A model generated the notes under the pieces. That model was not told the origin of the DNA, made no database searches, and saw only the letters and a list, made by a program, of their open reading frames with translations. Source: Lachnospiraceae bacterium (GTDB taxonomy: Bacteria > Bacillota > Clostridia > Lachnospirales > Lachnospiraceae). Taken from it: DNA of 16,716 nt. The position numbers and the translations under genes are program-made. The stretch covers positions 1 to 16,716 of the forward strand of contig JAFOIS010000077.1 of assembly GCA_017420605.1 (NCBI GenBank). The letters are read 5' to 3'. Shown here piece by piece: positions 1 to 7,900 of this stretch; position 1 is the first letter of the stretch; each line of letters begins with the position of its first letter.

Positions 1-353
1 CCTTTATCCACGACGCCGAGCATGCGCTTTATTGCCCAGCTCAGGTTGACCGCCGTCGGACGGGAGGAATTGATATACGCGCCGTCCTCATGCATTTCCT
101 TCGCAAAGGCGGCCGGATCCAGGTCCGCCTTCTGCTGCGCGATAACGTACATGCCGTACGCGGCGCAGATGCCGATCGCCGGTGCCCCGCGGACCGCCAG
201 GATCTTGATGGCGTCGTAGACTTCCTTCGCGGTCCCCAGCGTAAGATACTCTGTACGGTTGGGAAGCTGGGTCTGGTCGAGGATGATCACGCTCTTTTCG
301 TCTTCCGAAAGATGCGCGCTGCCCATCATGCGGTCTTCATTAGTTATAGTCAT
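1..353 (-). CDS. mtnA: S-methyl-5-thioribose-1-phosphate isomerase, N-terminal part
   Basis: This is the N-terminal 117 residues; the rest lies beyond the left edge of the window. The visible protein carries the family signatures VRGAPAIG (about residues 51-58) and SSRPTAVNLSWA (about 95-106), which belong to the MtnA/eIF2B-alpha-like isomerases. MtnA converts 5-methylthioribose-1-phosphate to the ribulose-1-phosphate form in cytoplasmic methionine salvage; some relatives act on other 1-phospho-sugars. The ATG at 353 is chosen because AGGAGGGG lies a few bases upstream and overlaps the stop region of the preceding uridine phosphorylase gene, 13 bases away. The two genes are therefore almost certainly co-transcribed, which suggests use of sugar-1-phosphates released by nucleoside phosphorolysis. 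A ribose-1,5-bisphosphate isomerase cannot be fully excluded because the catalytic C-terminal half is missing. Confidence 0.88.
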   Translation of the reverse strand, partial: MTITNEDRMMGSAHLSEDEKSVIILDQTQLPNRTEYLTLGTAKEVYDAIKILAVRGAPAIGICAAYGMYVIAQQKADLDPAAFAKEMHEDGAYINSSRPTAVNLSWAIKRMLGVVDK

Positions 354-366
354 AAACCCCTCCTGC

Positions 367-1140
367 TCAGATATCTTTCTCCGCCAGAATGTGCAGCGCT
401 TCCGCGCCCGCAAGGCACGCGCGCGCCTCCGCTTCCGGATCCTCGAGCCACTCGCCGGTGAGCCGGTGCGCCACCACGGTCGCGCACATGCCGGCGCGCT
501 TGCCGAAGAGACGCGCAAGCGTCATGACCGTCGCGGCTTCCATTTCGAAATTGAGGACGCCCGCCTGCTGCAGGTCCTTAAACAGGCCGTCGAGATGCGA
601 CGGACGGTAGCCGCCGATCGTCGTCCTGCACTGTCCCGTATAGAAGGAAGAACAGGTGCAGCCGGTGCCGACGTGATACCGGAATCCGAGCTTTTCACAG
701 GCCTCGACCAGCGCGGCCGTGACTCTCCAGTCCGCCGCCGCGGGGAATTCCTTCATAACATAAAGATCCGACGTGCCGTCCAGCCGGATGCTGGCGTCGT
801 TGATGATGATATCGCCGATCCGCACGTTCTCCTGGATCGTGCCGGTCGTACCGACCCGGATAAAGGTGTCCGCGCCGCGCGAGATCAGATCCGTCAGATA
901 GATCTCGGTGCTGCCGCCGCCCATGCCGGTCGCGCATGCGCCGATGGGGCTGCCCTTGTAGGTGCCCTGCGCCGCTCTCTCCCGCCTTGCGAGTTCATAG
1001 ATCTCCACGCCCGGATCCCACTGGGACGCCATGACGTTCACGCGGTTCGGGTCCCCCGGCAGAAGGAAATAGCGGTTCAGCTTCTCCGGCAGATTCTGCT
1101 CTACGTGACCGACTTCCGATGCTTTCTTTTCTTCGCTCAT
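367..1140 (-). CDS. udp: Uridine phosphorylase (nucleoside phosphorylase family)
   Basis: The 257-residue product matches the length of bacterial uridine phosphorylases. These hexameric cytoplasmic enzymes split uridine with phosphate into uracil and ribose-1-phosphate. Family motifs seen are LLPGDPNRV (27-34), the glycine-rich ATGMGGGSTEI (70-80), RVGTTGTIQ (95-103) and NFEMEAATV (197-205) with the ribose-contacting Glu. The pair Gln170 and Arg172 in FYTGQCR corresponds to the uracil-specific Gln-x-Arg of E. coli Udp, so uridine specificity is favoured over purine specificity. The start at 1140 is preceded by AGGAGG; an in-frame start 18 bases further out would place the ribosome site inside the gene. 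mtnA follows after 13 bases. A promoter lies at 1179-1207 and a 13-bp palindrome sits between it and the ribosome site. Confidence 0.9.
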   Translation of the reverse strand: MSEEKKASEVGHVEQNLPEKLNRYFLLPGDPNRVNVMASQWDPGVEIYELARRERAAQGTYKGSPIGACATGMGGGSTEIYLTDLISRGADTFIRVGTTGTIQENVRIGDIIINDASIRLDGTSDLYVMKEFPAAADWRVTAALVEACEKLGFRYHVGTGCTCSSFYTGQCRTTIGGYRPSHLDGLFKDLQQAGVLNFEMEAATVMTLARLFGKRAGMCATVVAHRLTGEWLEDPEAEARACLAGAEALHILAEKDI

Positions 1141-1157
1141 AAGAGTCCTCCTTATCA

Positions 1158-1170
1158 CGGCAGACTGCCG
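1158..1170. promoter_or_regulatory. Perfect palindrome in the udp leader
   Basis: CGGCAG-A-CTGCCG is a perfect 6-bp inverted repeat with a one-base centre. It lies about eight bases downstream of the predicted -10 of the udp promoter, so it would straddle or closely follow the transcription start. That is a typical place for a repressor operator. A one-base loop makes an RNA hairpin less likely. The regulator is not known. Confidence 0.4.
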
Positions 1171-1178
1171 ATAAATTC

Positions 1179-1207
1179 ATTATTATCTATAATCCGGCAA
1201 TGTGCAA
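1179..1207 (-). promoter_or_regulatory. Predicted sigma-70-type promoter of udp-mtnA
   Basis: On the minus strand TTGCAC (1207-1202) and AATAAT (1184-1179) are separated by 17 bases. They match the -35 and -10 consensus at 4/6 and 5/6 positions. The site lies 39 bases upstream of the udp start codon in an AT-rich patch that stands out from the GC-rich surroundings. Confidence 0.6.
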
Positions 1208-1354
1208 GTAAGGAAAAAATGATATGATGGTCACAGCGCCGGAAGCGGCGGCCGCACAAAGGCCCGCCGTAAGGCAGCCGGCGCGGCGGAAAGGCGGCCG
1301 CGGAAAACAGCACCGCAGGGATCCGGAGGCCGGATCACGAAAGGGAAACAAACG
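1208..1354 (+). other. GC-rich 5' leader of xpt
   Basis: This divergent intergenic stretch upstream of xpt starts with a possible -10 box, TATGAT (1223-1228), without a convincing -35. It continues with about 100 very GC-rich bases. The octamer GCGGCCGC occurs twice (1248-1255 and 1294-1301) and, being self-complementary, can pair across the interval to form a strong stem. The start codon at 1355 is preceded by AAAGGGA (1340-1346). Guanine riboswitches often control xpt in this phylum, but the conserved J2/3 and loop sequences of that class were not found here. Confidence 0.35.
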
Positions 1355-1933
1355 ATGGACGCATTGAAAGAACGGATCTTAAGGGACGGGCGCGTACTCC
1401 CCGGCCATATCCTCAAAGTAGACAGTTTCCTCAATCATCAGATGGATATCGCTTTTCTCGATGAGATCGGGCGGGAGTTCTTCCGGATCTTCGGAAATCT
1501 TCCCATAACAAAGATCGTGACCGTGGAAGCCTCCGGCATCGGCATCGCCGCCCTGACCGCCCGGTATTTCGGCGTCCCGGTCGTCTTCGCCAAAAAAAGT
1601 CCCCGTAAGAATCTCGATCCGGAGCTTTTCCGGACGCGGGTCTTCTCCTATACGCACGGCGAACCCTACGAGATGCTCATTTCCAGAAAATATCTTTCCT
1701 CAGAGGACCATATCCTCATCCTGGACGATTTCCTTGCGAACGGCGAGGCCGTGGAAGGCCTTCTCCGCATCGCAAAAGAAGCCGGCGCCCTCGTGGAAGG
1801 CGTCGGCATCGTGATCGAAAAAGGATTTCAGGAGGGCGGAAAGCGTCTCCGGAGCGAAGGCGTCAACCTGCACTCTCTCGCCATCGTCGATTCGATGACG
1901 GACACATCGCTCACATTCCGCGGCGGAGAATGA
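1355..1933 (+). CDS. xpt: Xanthine phosphoribosyltransferase
   Basis: The 192-residue protein closely resembles Bacillus-type Xpt, which transfers the phosphoribosyl group of PRPP to xanthine to give XMP in the cytoplasm. The start, with LKVDSFLNHQ at 20-29, is a hallmark of this family. The PRPP-binding loop is LILDDFLANG (121-130), and VTVEASGIGIAAL (55-67) and VPVVFAKK (74-81) form the rest of the type I phosphoribosyltransferase core. It is the only plus-strand gene. It is convergent with guaD, with only 13 bases between the stop codons and no evident terminator. Guanine deaminase produces xanthine, the substrate of Xpt, so the neighbours act in sequence. Confidence 0.95.
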   Translation: MDALKERILRDGRVLPGHILKVDSFLNHQMDIAFLDEIGREFFRIFGNLPITKIVTVEASGIGIAALTARYFGVPVVFAKKSPRKNLDPELFRTRVFSYTHGEPYEMLISRKYLSSEDHILILDDFLANGEAVEGLLRIAKEAGALVEGVGIVIEKGFQEGGKRLRSEGVNLHSLAIVDSMTDTSLTFRGGE

Positions 1934-1946
1934 TCCTTCGTATATC

Positions 1947-3251
1947 TTAAGACAGCGTATCGTAAGACAGAAGTTTTCCGTCCGCATACCGGGCGAGAAT
2001 GTCCCGGTCGTCGCCGATATAACAGAACCGCTCGAGGCTCTCCTCGGGCGAAAGCTGTGTGCCCTCATCCGACATATCCCGAATCACCAGCGCGTCGAAC
2101 CGGTATCCGGGCGCGATCCGTCCCGCGTTGCCGAAGACCGCGCCGCCGCCCGCCGTCGCCATGTAAAAAGCTTCAAAAAACGCAACGCGCTTCTCCTCCG
2201 GCTCATAGAACTCCTTCATTTTCGAGATCTGCACCGCGCGGGCGACCTGCCGGTATACGCCGGTAAAATGCCCGCCGCCGACATCCGTTCCCAACGCAAG
2301 GGGGAAGCCGCCGGCAAGAAGGCGGGCGGCCGGCATGATCCCCGCCGTGATATTGGACGTCGCGTCCGGGCAGTGCACGGCATACGCGCCGTATTGCCTG
2401 AGGATGCGCTCTTCCGTCTCCGTCGGGAAAATGACGTGCGCGAAGATGGACGGACCGTTTCCGAGCAGCCCGGCATTTTCATAAATGGCGCCGTCGGAGC
2501 CGTCCCCGGGGAAAAGCTCCTTCGCCCAGGCGGCCTCTTCCCGTGATTCCACAAGATGTGTATGCACGCCGACCTTATACCGCTGTCCGATCCGGCCCAG
2601 CCCGTGCAGAAGTTCTCCCGAGCAGGTCGGCGCAAAACGCGGGATCAGGATCGGACGGACGCGTCCGCTGTAGTGCCGGTCCGTTCCGCCGATCCGCCCG
2701 CCCGGGAGGTGTTCCGAAACGAACCGTTCGGTATCCGCAAGAGATCTTGCGGTATCTTCCACATAATAATCCGGACTGTTGCGGTCCATGTTGATCTTGC
2801 CGGCAAGCGCATACAGTCCGCTCTCCTCGAGAAGGCGGAAAAAGAGGTCCGACGCTTCGTAATGGATCGTCGTAAACGCGGCAAGATGGAGCGTGCCCTG
2901 CCGGATCAGCTCCCGGATCACCTGCCGGTAGATCGTCTCCGCATAGGACCGTTCCCGGAAACGTGCTTCTTCCGGGAAAGTATACCGGTTCAGCCATTCA
3001 AAGAGCAGGCAGTCCATGCCGATCCCCCGCTCCGCAAACTGCGGCGCGTGGATATGCAGATCCGAGAAGGCGGGAATGATCAGGTTCTCCCCGAAATCAA
3101 CGATCGTATCGCCTTCCGTCTGTACCGGCTGACGGTCTTCCACCGAAAGGATCACGCCGTCTTCCGTGATAACATATGCGCCCTTCCGTATATCCGGCTT
3201 CTTTGGCGACACAGGATCGATCACGGTGCCGCGGTATATCACCCGTTTCAC
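1947..3251 (-). CDS. guaD: Guanine deaminase
   Basis: This 434-residue amidohydrolase hydrolyses guanine to xanthine and ammonia. The guanine-deaminase region DLHIHAPQFAERGIGMD (64-80) followed by WLNRYTFPEEARF (86-98) is diagnostic. Probable zinc ligands are His66 and His68 (HIH), His230 (in HTHLVES), His272 (in FAHVIF) and Asp323 (GTDVGGG); RFAPTCS (205-211) is also conserved in the family. The start is a GTG at 3251, which overlaps the stop of the PIN-domain toxin gene as GTGA. A G-rich site (GGGGGGA) precedes it. This predicts translational coupling, with transcription from the toxin-antitoxin promoter. No other promoter is visible because the start lies inside the toxin gene. The product feeds Xpt, encoded convergently. 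Confidence 0.94.
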   Translation of the reverse strand: MKRVIYRGTVIDPVSPKKPDIRKGAYVITEDGVILSVEDRQPVQTEGDTIVDFGENLIIPAFSDLHIHAPQFAERGIGMDCLLFEWLNRYTFPEEARFRERSYAETIYRQVIRELIRQGTLHLAAFTTIHYEASDLFFRLLEESGLYALAGKINMDRNSPDYYVEDTARSLADTERFVSEHLPGGRIGGTDRHYSGRVRPILIPRFAPTCSGELLHGLGRIGQRYKVGVHTHLVESREEAAWAKELFPGDGSDGAIYENAGLLGNGPSIFAHVIFPTETEERILRQYGAYAVHCPDATSNITAGIMPAARLLAGGFPLALGTDVGGGHFTGVYRQVARAVQISKMKEFYEPEEKRVAFFEAFYMATAGGGAVFGNAGRIAPGYRFDALVIRDMSDEGTQLSPEESLERFCYIGDDRDILARYADGKLLSYDTLS

Positions 3252-3652
3252 TTAGTCCCCCCGTTTCCCAGCATCACAAGTCTGAAACCACTGTATCCTC
3301 CGAACTTGCTGTCCGCACTGATCAGATCCATCTGTTCTTCCTGTGCCTGTACGATCAGCATCCGGTCGAACGGGTCCTTGTGATCCTCTCTATACGGCAG
3401 ATCTCCGACAGCGGCCGCATGCCCGGCCGTGATCTCCAGTTCCGCAAAACCTGCGTTTTCAAATTCACGTCTGGCCTCTCCGGGTGTGATCCGGAGTCTG
3501 CCGATCGAGTGCTTTATGGCGATTTCCCAAATAGAGGCTGCACTGTAATACACTTCGTTTGCGGGATTTTCCACAGTCTTTCTGACCGGTTCGACCCGCG
3601 GATCACCGACGACCCACCACAGCAGGACATGTGTGTCCAGAAGAAACTTCAT
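3248..3652 (-). CDS. VapC-like PIN-domain toxin ribonuclease
   Basis: The 134-residue product has the PIN-domain layout. It starts with FLLDTHVLLWW (3-13), and the likely acidic metal ligands are Asp6, Glu43 (SAASIWEIAIK), Asp93/Asp96 (HKDPFDR) and Asp114 (SADSKF). Proteins of this type are Mg2+-dependent endoribonucleases, usually acting on tRNA or rRNA, that are held inactive by a paired antitoxin; the target cannot be read from the sequence. The gene begins two bases after the antitoxin stop, with GGGGTG as ribosome site inside the antitoxin's last codons. Its own stop overlaps the guaD start by four bases. All expected catalytic acids are present, so the toxin appears intact. Confidence 0.88.
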   Translation of the reverse strand: MKFLLDTHVLLWWVVGDPRVEPVRKTVENPANEVYYSAASIWEIAIKHSIGRLRITPGEARREFENAGFAELEITAGHAAAVGDLPYREDHKDPFDRMLIVQAQEEQMDLISADSKFGGYSGFRLVMLGNGGTK

Positions 3653-3654
3653 AA

Positions 3655-3885
3655 TTACACCCCGAACATTTCCGCGATCTCGTCGTTACTCGCATCAAGA
3701 TCGTCCGGTACTGTGAAGCGGCCTTTCGCAAGCCCTGCCTGCCGGACAGGAGGCATGTCATACAAGACCATTTTTACGACCGGTTCCCCGCGGTTGGCAA
3801 TGATGATCTCCTCTTCCTGATGTGAAACAAGAAGATTGATCAGTTCTGAGAAACGATCCTTCGCTTTTCCTGTATTGATCTGCAT
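3655..3885 (-). CDS. Phd/YefM-type antitoxin
   Basis: This small 76-residue protein begins MQINTGKAKDRFSELI, the N-terminal DNA-binding fold typical of Phd/YefM antitoxins. IIIANRGEPVVKMV (27-40) follows, and the acidic C-terminal tail KGRFTVPDDLDASNDEI (54-70) would wrap the toxin. The start at 3885 is preceded by GGAGG. A longer in-frame start at 3942 would lie upstream of the predicted -10 box and is rejected. The protein is expected to neutralise the adjacent PIN toxin and, with it, repress the operon through the palindrome at 3899-3913. Confidence 0.87.
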   Translation of the reverse strand: MQINTGKAKDRFSELINLLVSHQEEEIIIANRGEPVVKMVLYDMPPVRQAGLAKGRFTVPDDLDASNDEIAEMFGV

Positions 3886-3898
3886 GCCGCCTCCAATC

Positions 3899-3913
3899 TG
3901 GCCAACTTGGCCA
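3899..3913. promoter_or_regulatory. Perfect 15-bp palindromic operator of the TA module
   Basis: TGGCCAA-G-TTGGCCA (minus strand) is a perfect 7-bp inverted repeat with a single central base. It lies between the -10 box (3921-3926) and the antitoxin ribosome site. Phd-family antitoxins repress their own operons by binding short palindromes at the transcription start, so this is the probable autoregulatory operator. Confidence 0.7.
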
Positions 3914-3920
3914 TGTTTAG

Positions 3921-3949
3921 ATCGTAGCATACGTTCAGCCATCTGTCAA
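3921..3949 (-). promoter_or_regulatory. Strong sigma-70-type promoter of antitoxin-toxin-guaD
   Basis: On the minus strand a perfect TTGACA (3949-3944) and TACGAT (3926-3921) are separated by exactly 17 bases. The palindromic operator follows eight bases downstream. This is the best consensus promoter in the window and lies 47 bases past the stop of the last pilus-operon gene. Confidence 0.8.
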
Positions 3950-3995
3950 TTGAACCGGATGACGCCGGATCCCGCCCTGGACTCCGGATCCCGGA

Positions 3996-4943
3996 TCAGC
4001 CTCCTTCCTTCAGAATCATGCCGCAAACGGAGCAGTATGTCTCATCTCTGTATTCCGCCGGGTGGTGTTCGGTGTGCGTTTCGGCGTCGTGATGCACGGT
4101 CTCCCATACGGCCTCATGATGGATATAGGAAATGATCGTCTCCTCCCACTCGACATGATAGCCGCCGTGCATGCCGTCTTCCCCTTCCGTTCCCTGCATC
4201 GTCGCAGCCTGGTGCGCAAATAATTCATCCGCCGTCGGGAATGACTGCCCGCAGGTATTGCAGACAACAAAACTCACCTGCCCGAAGACCGGTTCGTCAT
4301 AGGCTTCCCGCACAAGGACAGACTCGTCCCACGCGGGCACATCGATCACTTCCTCCTCATAGGCTTCCCGCACGAGGACCCGTCTTACTGCCCGTACATG
4401 CCGGTGTATCTCCGCTGCGTCCGGCACGGTCCCGGACGGATCCGTTTTCCCGGAAGGTATGCCGCCGGGCTGATCCGTTTCCCCGCCGGAAGACCCGCCG
4501 CCGGTTTGACGGGTCCCGTCGGTACTGCCGGAAGACGGAGAAACCGGCTCTTCTTCGGGGTCCTCTCCCGTATCTTCCGCAGCGGAAACGGGCGCGCCGC
4601 ACGGCGCGCCCTCCGCCATCCCGCGGATCCCTTGTCTCACCGCGGCGCCGGCTTCTTCCGGTAACGATTCCCCCTCCGGTGCTTCTTCCGGAACCGCGGT
4701 GTTTTCGGGTTCCGGTGCCGCGGCAGCGTCCGCCGCGTCATCCTGCGGCCGGCTGCCCTCTTCCGGTGCCGCGGCAGGCATTTCCGCTTCTTCGGCTTCC
4801 CCGGGCGTTCCGCCCGGCACTTCACCGGCCGGGGCCGGTATGCCGGCTGTCCCGCAGCTCCGTAGAAGCACGGCAAGGACCGCCAGGAGCAGCACGGCCG
4901 CAAAGACCTTAAGAAGGCTGCCGCGGACATATGCCTTATCCAT
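3996..4943 (-). CDS. Membrane-anchored acidic/Pro-rich protein with extracytoplasmic Cys/His motifs
   Basis: This is the last gene of the pilus operon. The 315-residue protein has a single hydrophobic N-terminal segment (about 9-28) ending at Cys30. LRSC there is a poor lipobox because of Arg at -2, so it may be a membrane anchor rather than a lipoprotein signal. Residues 31-175 are low-complexity, rich in Ala, Glu, Pro and Gly. The C-terminal part (178-315) has repeated [AV][YW]-x-E-x-V-like units, including an almost identical pair 20 residues apart, each starting VREAY. It then shows Cys228-x2-Cys231-x12-His244, a His-rich stretch (275-294) and Cys304-x2-Cys307. This suggests a Zn-binding extracellular domain; its function is unknown. 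The start at 4943 has AAGGAG upstream and overlaps the preceding gene by eight bases. Confidence 0.75.
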   Translation of the reverse strand: MDKAYVRGSLLKVFAAVLLLAVLAVLLRSCGTAGIPAPAGEVPGGTPGEAEEAEMPAAAPEEGSRPQDDAADAAAAPEPENTAVPEEAPEGESLPEEAGAAVRQGIRGMAEGAPCGAPVSAAEDTGEDPEEEPVSPSSGSTDGTRQTGGGSSGGETDQPGGIPSGKTDPSGTVPDAAEIHRHVRAVRRVLVREAYEEEVIDVPAWDESVLVREAYDEPVFGQVSFVVCNTCGQSFPTADELFAHQAATMQGTEGEDGMHGGYHVEWEETIISYIHHEAVWETVHHDAETHTEHHPAEYRDETYCSVCGMILKEGG

Positions 4944-7900
4944 GGCTCCTTCCCTCTTTTCTTCGAAGGCGCAGCGAAAGAAGACTCAGAGCCGCCGCAA
5001 GGCAGTAGAGGATCCCGTCGCCCATGCCGCCTGCTGACAGCGGCACCGCAGCCGAATTTCTCACGGTAAGCTCCGTCTCTTCGGTCTTCCCTTCTTCGAC
5101 GGTCACGCGCACCTCTCCGGTCAGCAGCATTTTCCCGTTTACGGTCCGCAGTTCGCGGAGATAATAAACGCCGTCCGCAACGCCGAAGAACACCGCCGAT
5201 CCGCCTTCATCCGTCGTTTCTATCCAGGCTGCGCCGTCTTTTTCCACCGGCTGCATGTCTTCATCAAGCAATGCGAACACGACGCCGGACAGCGGCCCGC
5301 CGCCGGCCTCATCCATCTTCCGGATCCGGATCTCTCCGGTATAGACGTCCGGCCTTTCGGTCGTCTCCGTCACCACGATGCCGTACCTTCCAAACGAGAC
5401 TTCCGCTTCATTCGGGATCTTTTCCGCAGCCAGGGCGTTTTCATTGATCACCGTTTCATAAGTCAGCACGATGCAGTCTTCATTGCCCGGCTGCGATGCG
5501 CGTTGTGCAAGTTTTGTAAGTCCCTCCGGAAGGAATGTGACCGTAAGGCACATCCCGTTGTCTTCCGAAGGCTCTTCGATCGCGCAGTCCGTTTCCGGAT
5601 CGAGCGCCTCCCCGTCCAGGGAAAGCGTAAGGCCGCCCGTATAGTCAAGCCGTTTTCCCGCGACCTCCTCCCGTTCCGGATCGATCACGTCCCGGATCAT
5701 GTACAGGGAGCCTTCTCCGTCGTGAAAGTCTGCCGGGACGCCGCAGTGTACGGTCCAGACGCGCGTCTCGCCCACCGCGGACGATACCTTGTCCACCGTC
5801 TTGTGCGGTTTTACCGTTTCGGACAGGATATGGACCGTCTGCGCGCTGTCCGCAAGGTCGCAGTGCGACGCGATGAGCGTATCCCCGTCGTAGATCTCCT
5901 CGAACACGACGACATCCGTTCCTGCGAGCTGCGTGGAATCGAAAGTGAACGTCATGTCCACGATGCCGGAATACTCCTCTGCCGTAAAGGTCATTTCCGC
6001 CGCGGCGCCGTCGGCCGCAAGCACCTCCCCGGTCCCGGCGTCACGGAGCGTTCCCTTTGCAGTCAGTTCCTTTCCGGGTTCAAAATGCGCATAGGCGATG
6101 CGGTCCGTGACGACGGTCTCTTCCGACGGCAGCACAGCGCTCCCGCCGCCCGGCGATACGGAAGCCGTCGTCCCGATCACGGGGATCTGCCGCTCCGCTG
6201 CCGGCGCGCCCGTCTCTCCGTCCGGAAGGTTTTCCGTGCGGACAAGCCCGCCGACCTCCGATACGGTATTTGCGACATAGACCGTATCATTCAGCAGATA
6301 TCCTTCGGGCGCTTTCGTTTCCCGGATCGTGATCGTACCGAGCGGCAGCACGGCGGCCCCGGTCCCGGGATCGGTCACAAAGGGATCCCCTCCCTTTTTC
6401 CACGCTTCGCCGAACTGGATCACGCCGTTTTCGTCCGTCGCAAAGACCCAGGTAAAGAGCGGGCCTTCCCCGCTGTCCGCCGGGTCCGTATCCATGGAAA
6501 CGTCATAATAGCACACCGTATATTCCGCGCCGGCGAGTGTATCCGACGGCCGGCCGGTCTCTTCGTCGACTTTCCGGAGGAGGACCGTGAGCGGGTCGTT
6601 CTTCGGCATGTCGGCGATCTCCGCCGTAAAGGTCTCCTCCTGCTGCGGTACCGTGATCTTCTTTACGGGCGCGCTGGTAAATCCCGCAGGCGCGGCCGTC
6701 TCTTTGATCCAGTAATCGCCCGGAAGCACCTTCACTTCTTCCGTATCGCCCGTTTCATCCGTCCGGAACAGAACGTCCGTCCCGGTCTCCGCCCCCTTCG
6801 CGCTCTGCGTACAGGCTTCGTCGGTATAGAGCGCAAATTCCGCGCCGGCGAGGGAATACATCCGGTTTCCGGCGCTCACCGCCGGGCAGGCGGAAACTTT
6901 TTTCAGCTTTACGCCGGTCCCTTTCGGTTCCGTGGCAAAAGAGCCGTAGGCAAGGTCCTGGTACTTATGCCCGGAAGCATTGTAATACTCGGCCACATAG
7001 AGCGTGCCCTTCACCGGTTCCAGATCTTTTACCTGCGCAAGGAATGCGCCGACCGCCGCCTGCCCGGCCGCGCCGAGCGTCGTGTAACCGGTCCAGTACC
7101 AGCGGCTCTCCCCGTGGTTGTTTCCCATATCGACCATCCATACCCGGGAGAGCGCAAAGTGCGTAACGGCCATCTGCTCGTCCGCCGTACCGGTCAGGAT
7201 ATTCCCGGCGCCGCCGTAGCCGTAATACATCAGCTTTGCGAGAAGCTGCAGATTTCCGGCGGTCGACGACGCGATCTCATACGAATTGAAGCTGACGGTC
7301 TTTCCGCCCGGCGCTTTCGACCACGGGAGGATACAGTAGACGAGCGTGCCGCCCGTCGTCGTAAGATGCGGGGAAGCCGCGCCGTACGGGTAAGTCATCG
7401 GCCCCTCAACGATCGTTTCGGTATGCAGTCCCCGCGTCGCGCCGGGCAAAGCGTCCATGCCGACCATGCCGTCCACGATCCGGGGATCCTGGGCGATCCA
7501 TACGTCGCCGCCCGCTTCCTTTTCCGCCGCGTCCTCACCTTCCGGCGCCGTATCTTCCGCTTCGGATACGCTTTCCGTATCTTCCGCGGCCCCCGCCTCC
7601 GAAGACGCGTCTTTCTCCGTTCCGGCCGGGGATGTCTCCGCACCCGTAGCTTCCGCATCCGTATCTTCCGCGCCGCCATCGCCTTCCGCCGCGTTTCCGC
7701 CATCTTCCGCGCCGCCGTCGCCTGCCGCCGCGCCGCCTTCCTCTGACGGGGTGCTTCTGTCTGCCGCGGCATCATCCTCGGTCATCTCCGCCGCCGTCCC
7801 GTCCTGCGCCGTTCCGGCAAACACCGCCGCCGGTCCGGCAAGGCAGCCGGCAAGCAGCGCCATGCAAAGCGCCAGCGCCGTGAGAACGCCGGGCTTTTTT

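Noticed and set aside
1187..1207. TATAATCC in the udp-xpt spacer resembling the start of a purine riboswitch
   Set aside because: The rest of the aptamer (conserved loops and the GTTTCTACC-like segment) is absent; these bases are better explained as promoter spacer.
3886..3942. N-terminal extension of the antitoxin starting at 3942
   Set aside because: It would begin upstream of the predicted -10 box and run through the operator; the family start MQINTGKAKD has its own GGAGG.
3950..3995. Repeated GGATCC/CCGGAT words after the last pilus gene as a terminator
   Set aside because: Several short GC words can pair, but there is no dominant stem and no T tract, so no terminator is called.
5503..7746. 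Long plus-strand open frame (747 codons) opposite the fused pilin gene
   Set aside because: It is Arg-rich with no recognisable motif. It lies entirely antisense to a gene with clear domains, as expected from high GC and few stops in the complementary frame.
7894..7900. A AAA AAG slippery heptamer, in frame, at the pilin fusion junction
   Set aside because: A -1 shift here would lead to a stop within about 40 codons, and no downstream stimulator was evident. The zero frame already joins both halves, so no programmed frameshift is needed.
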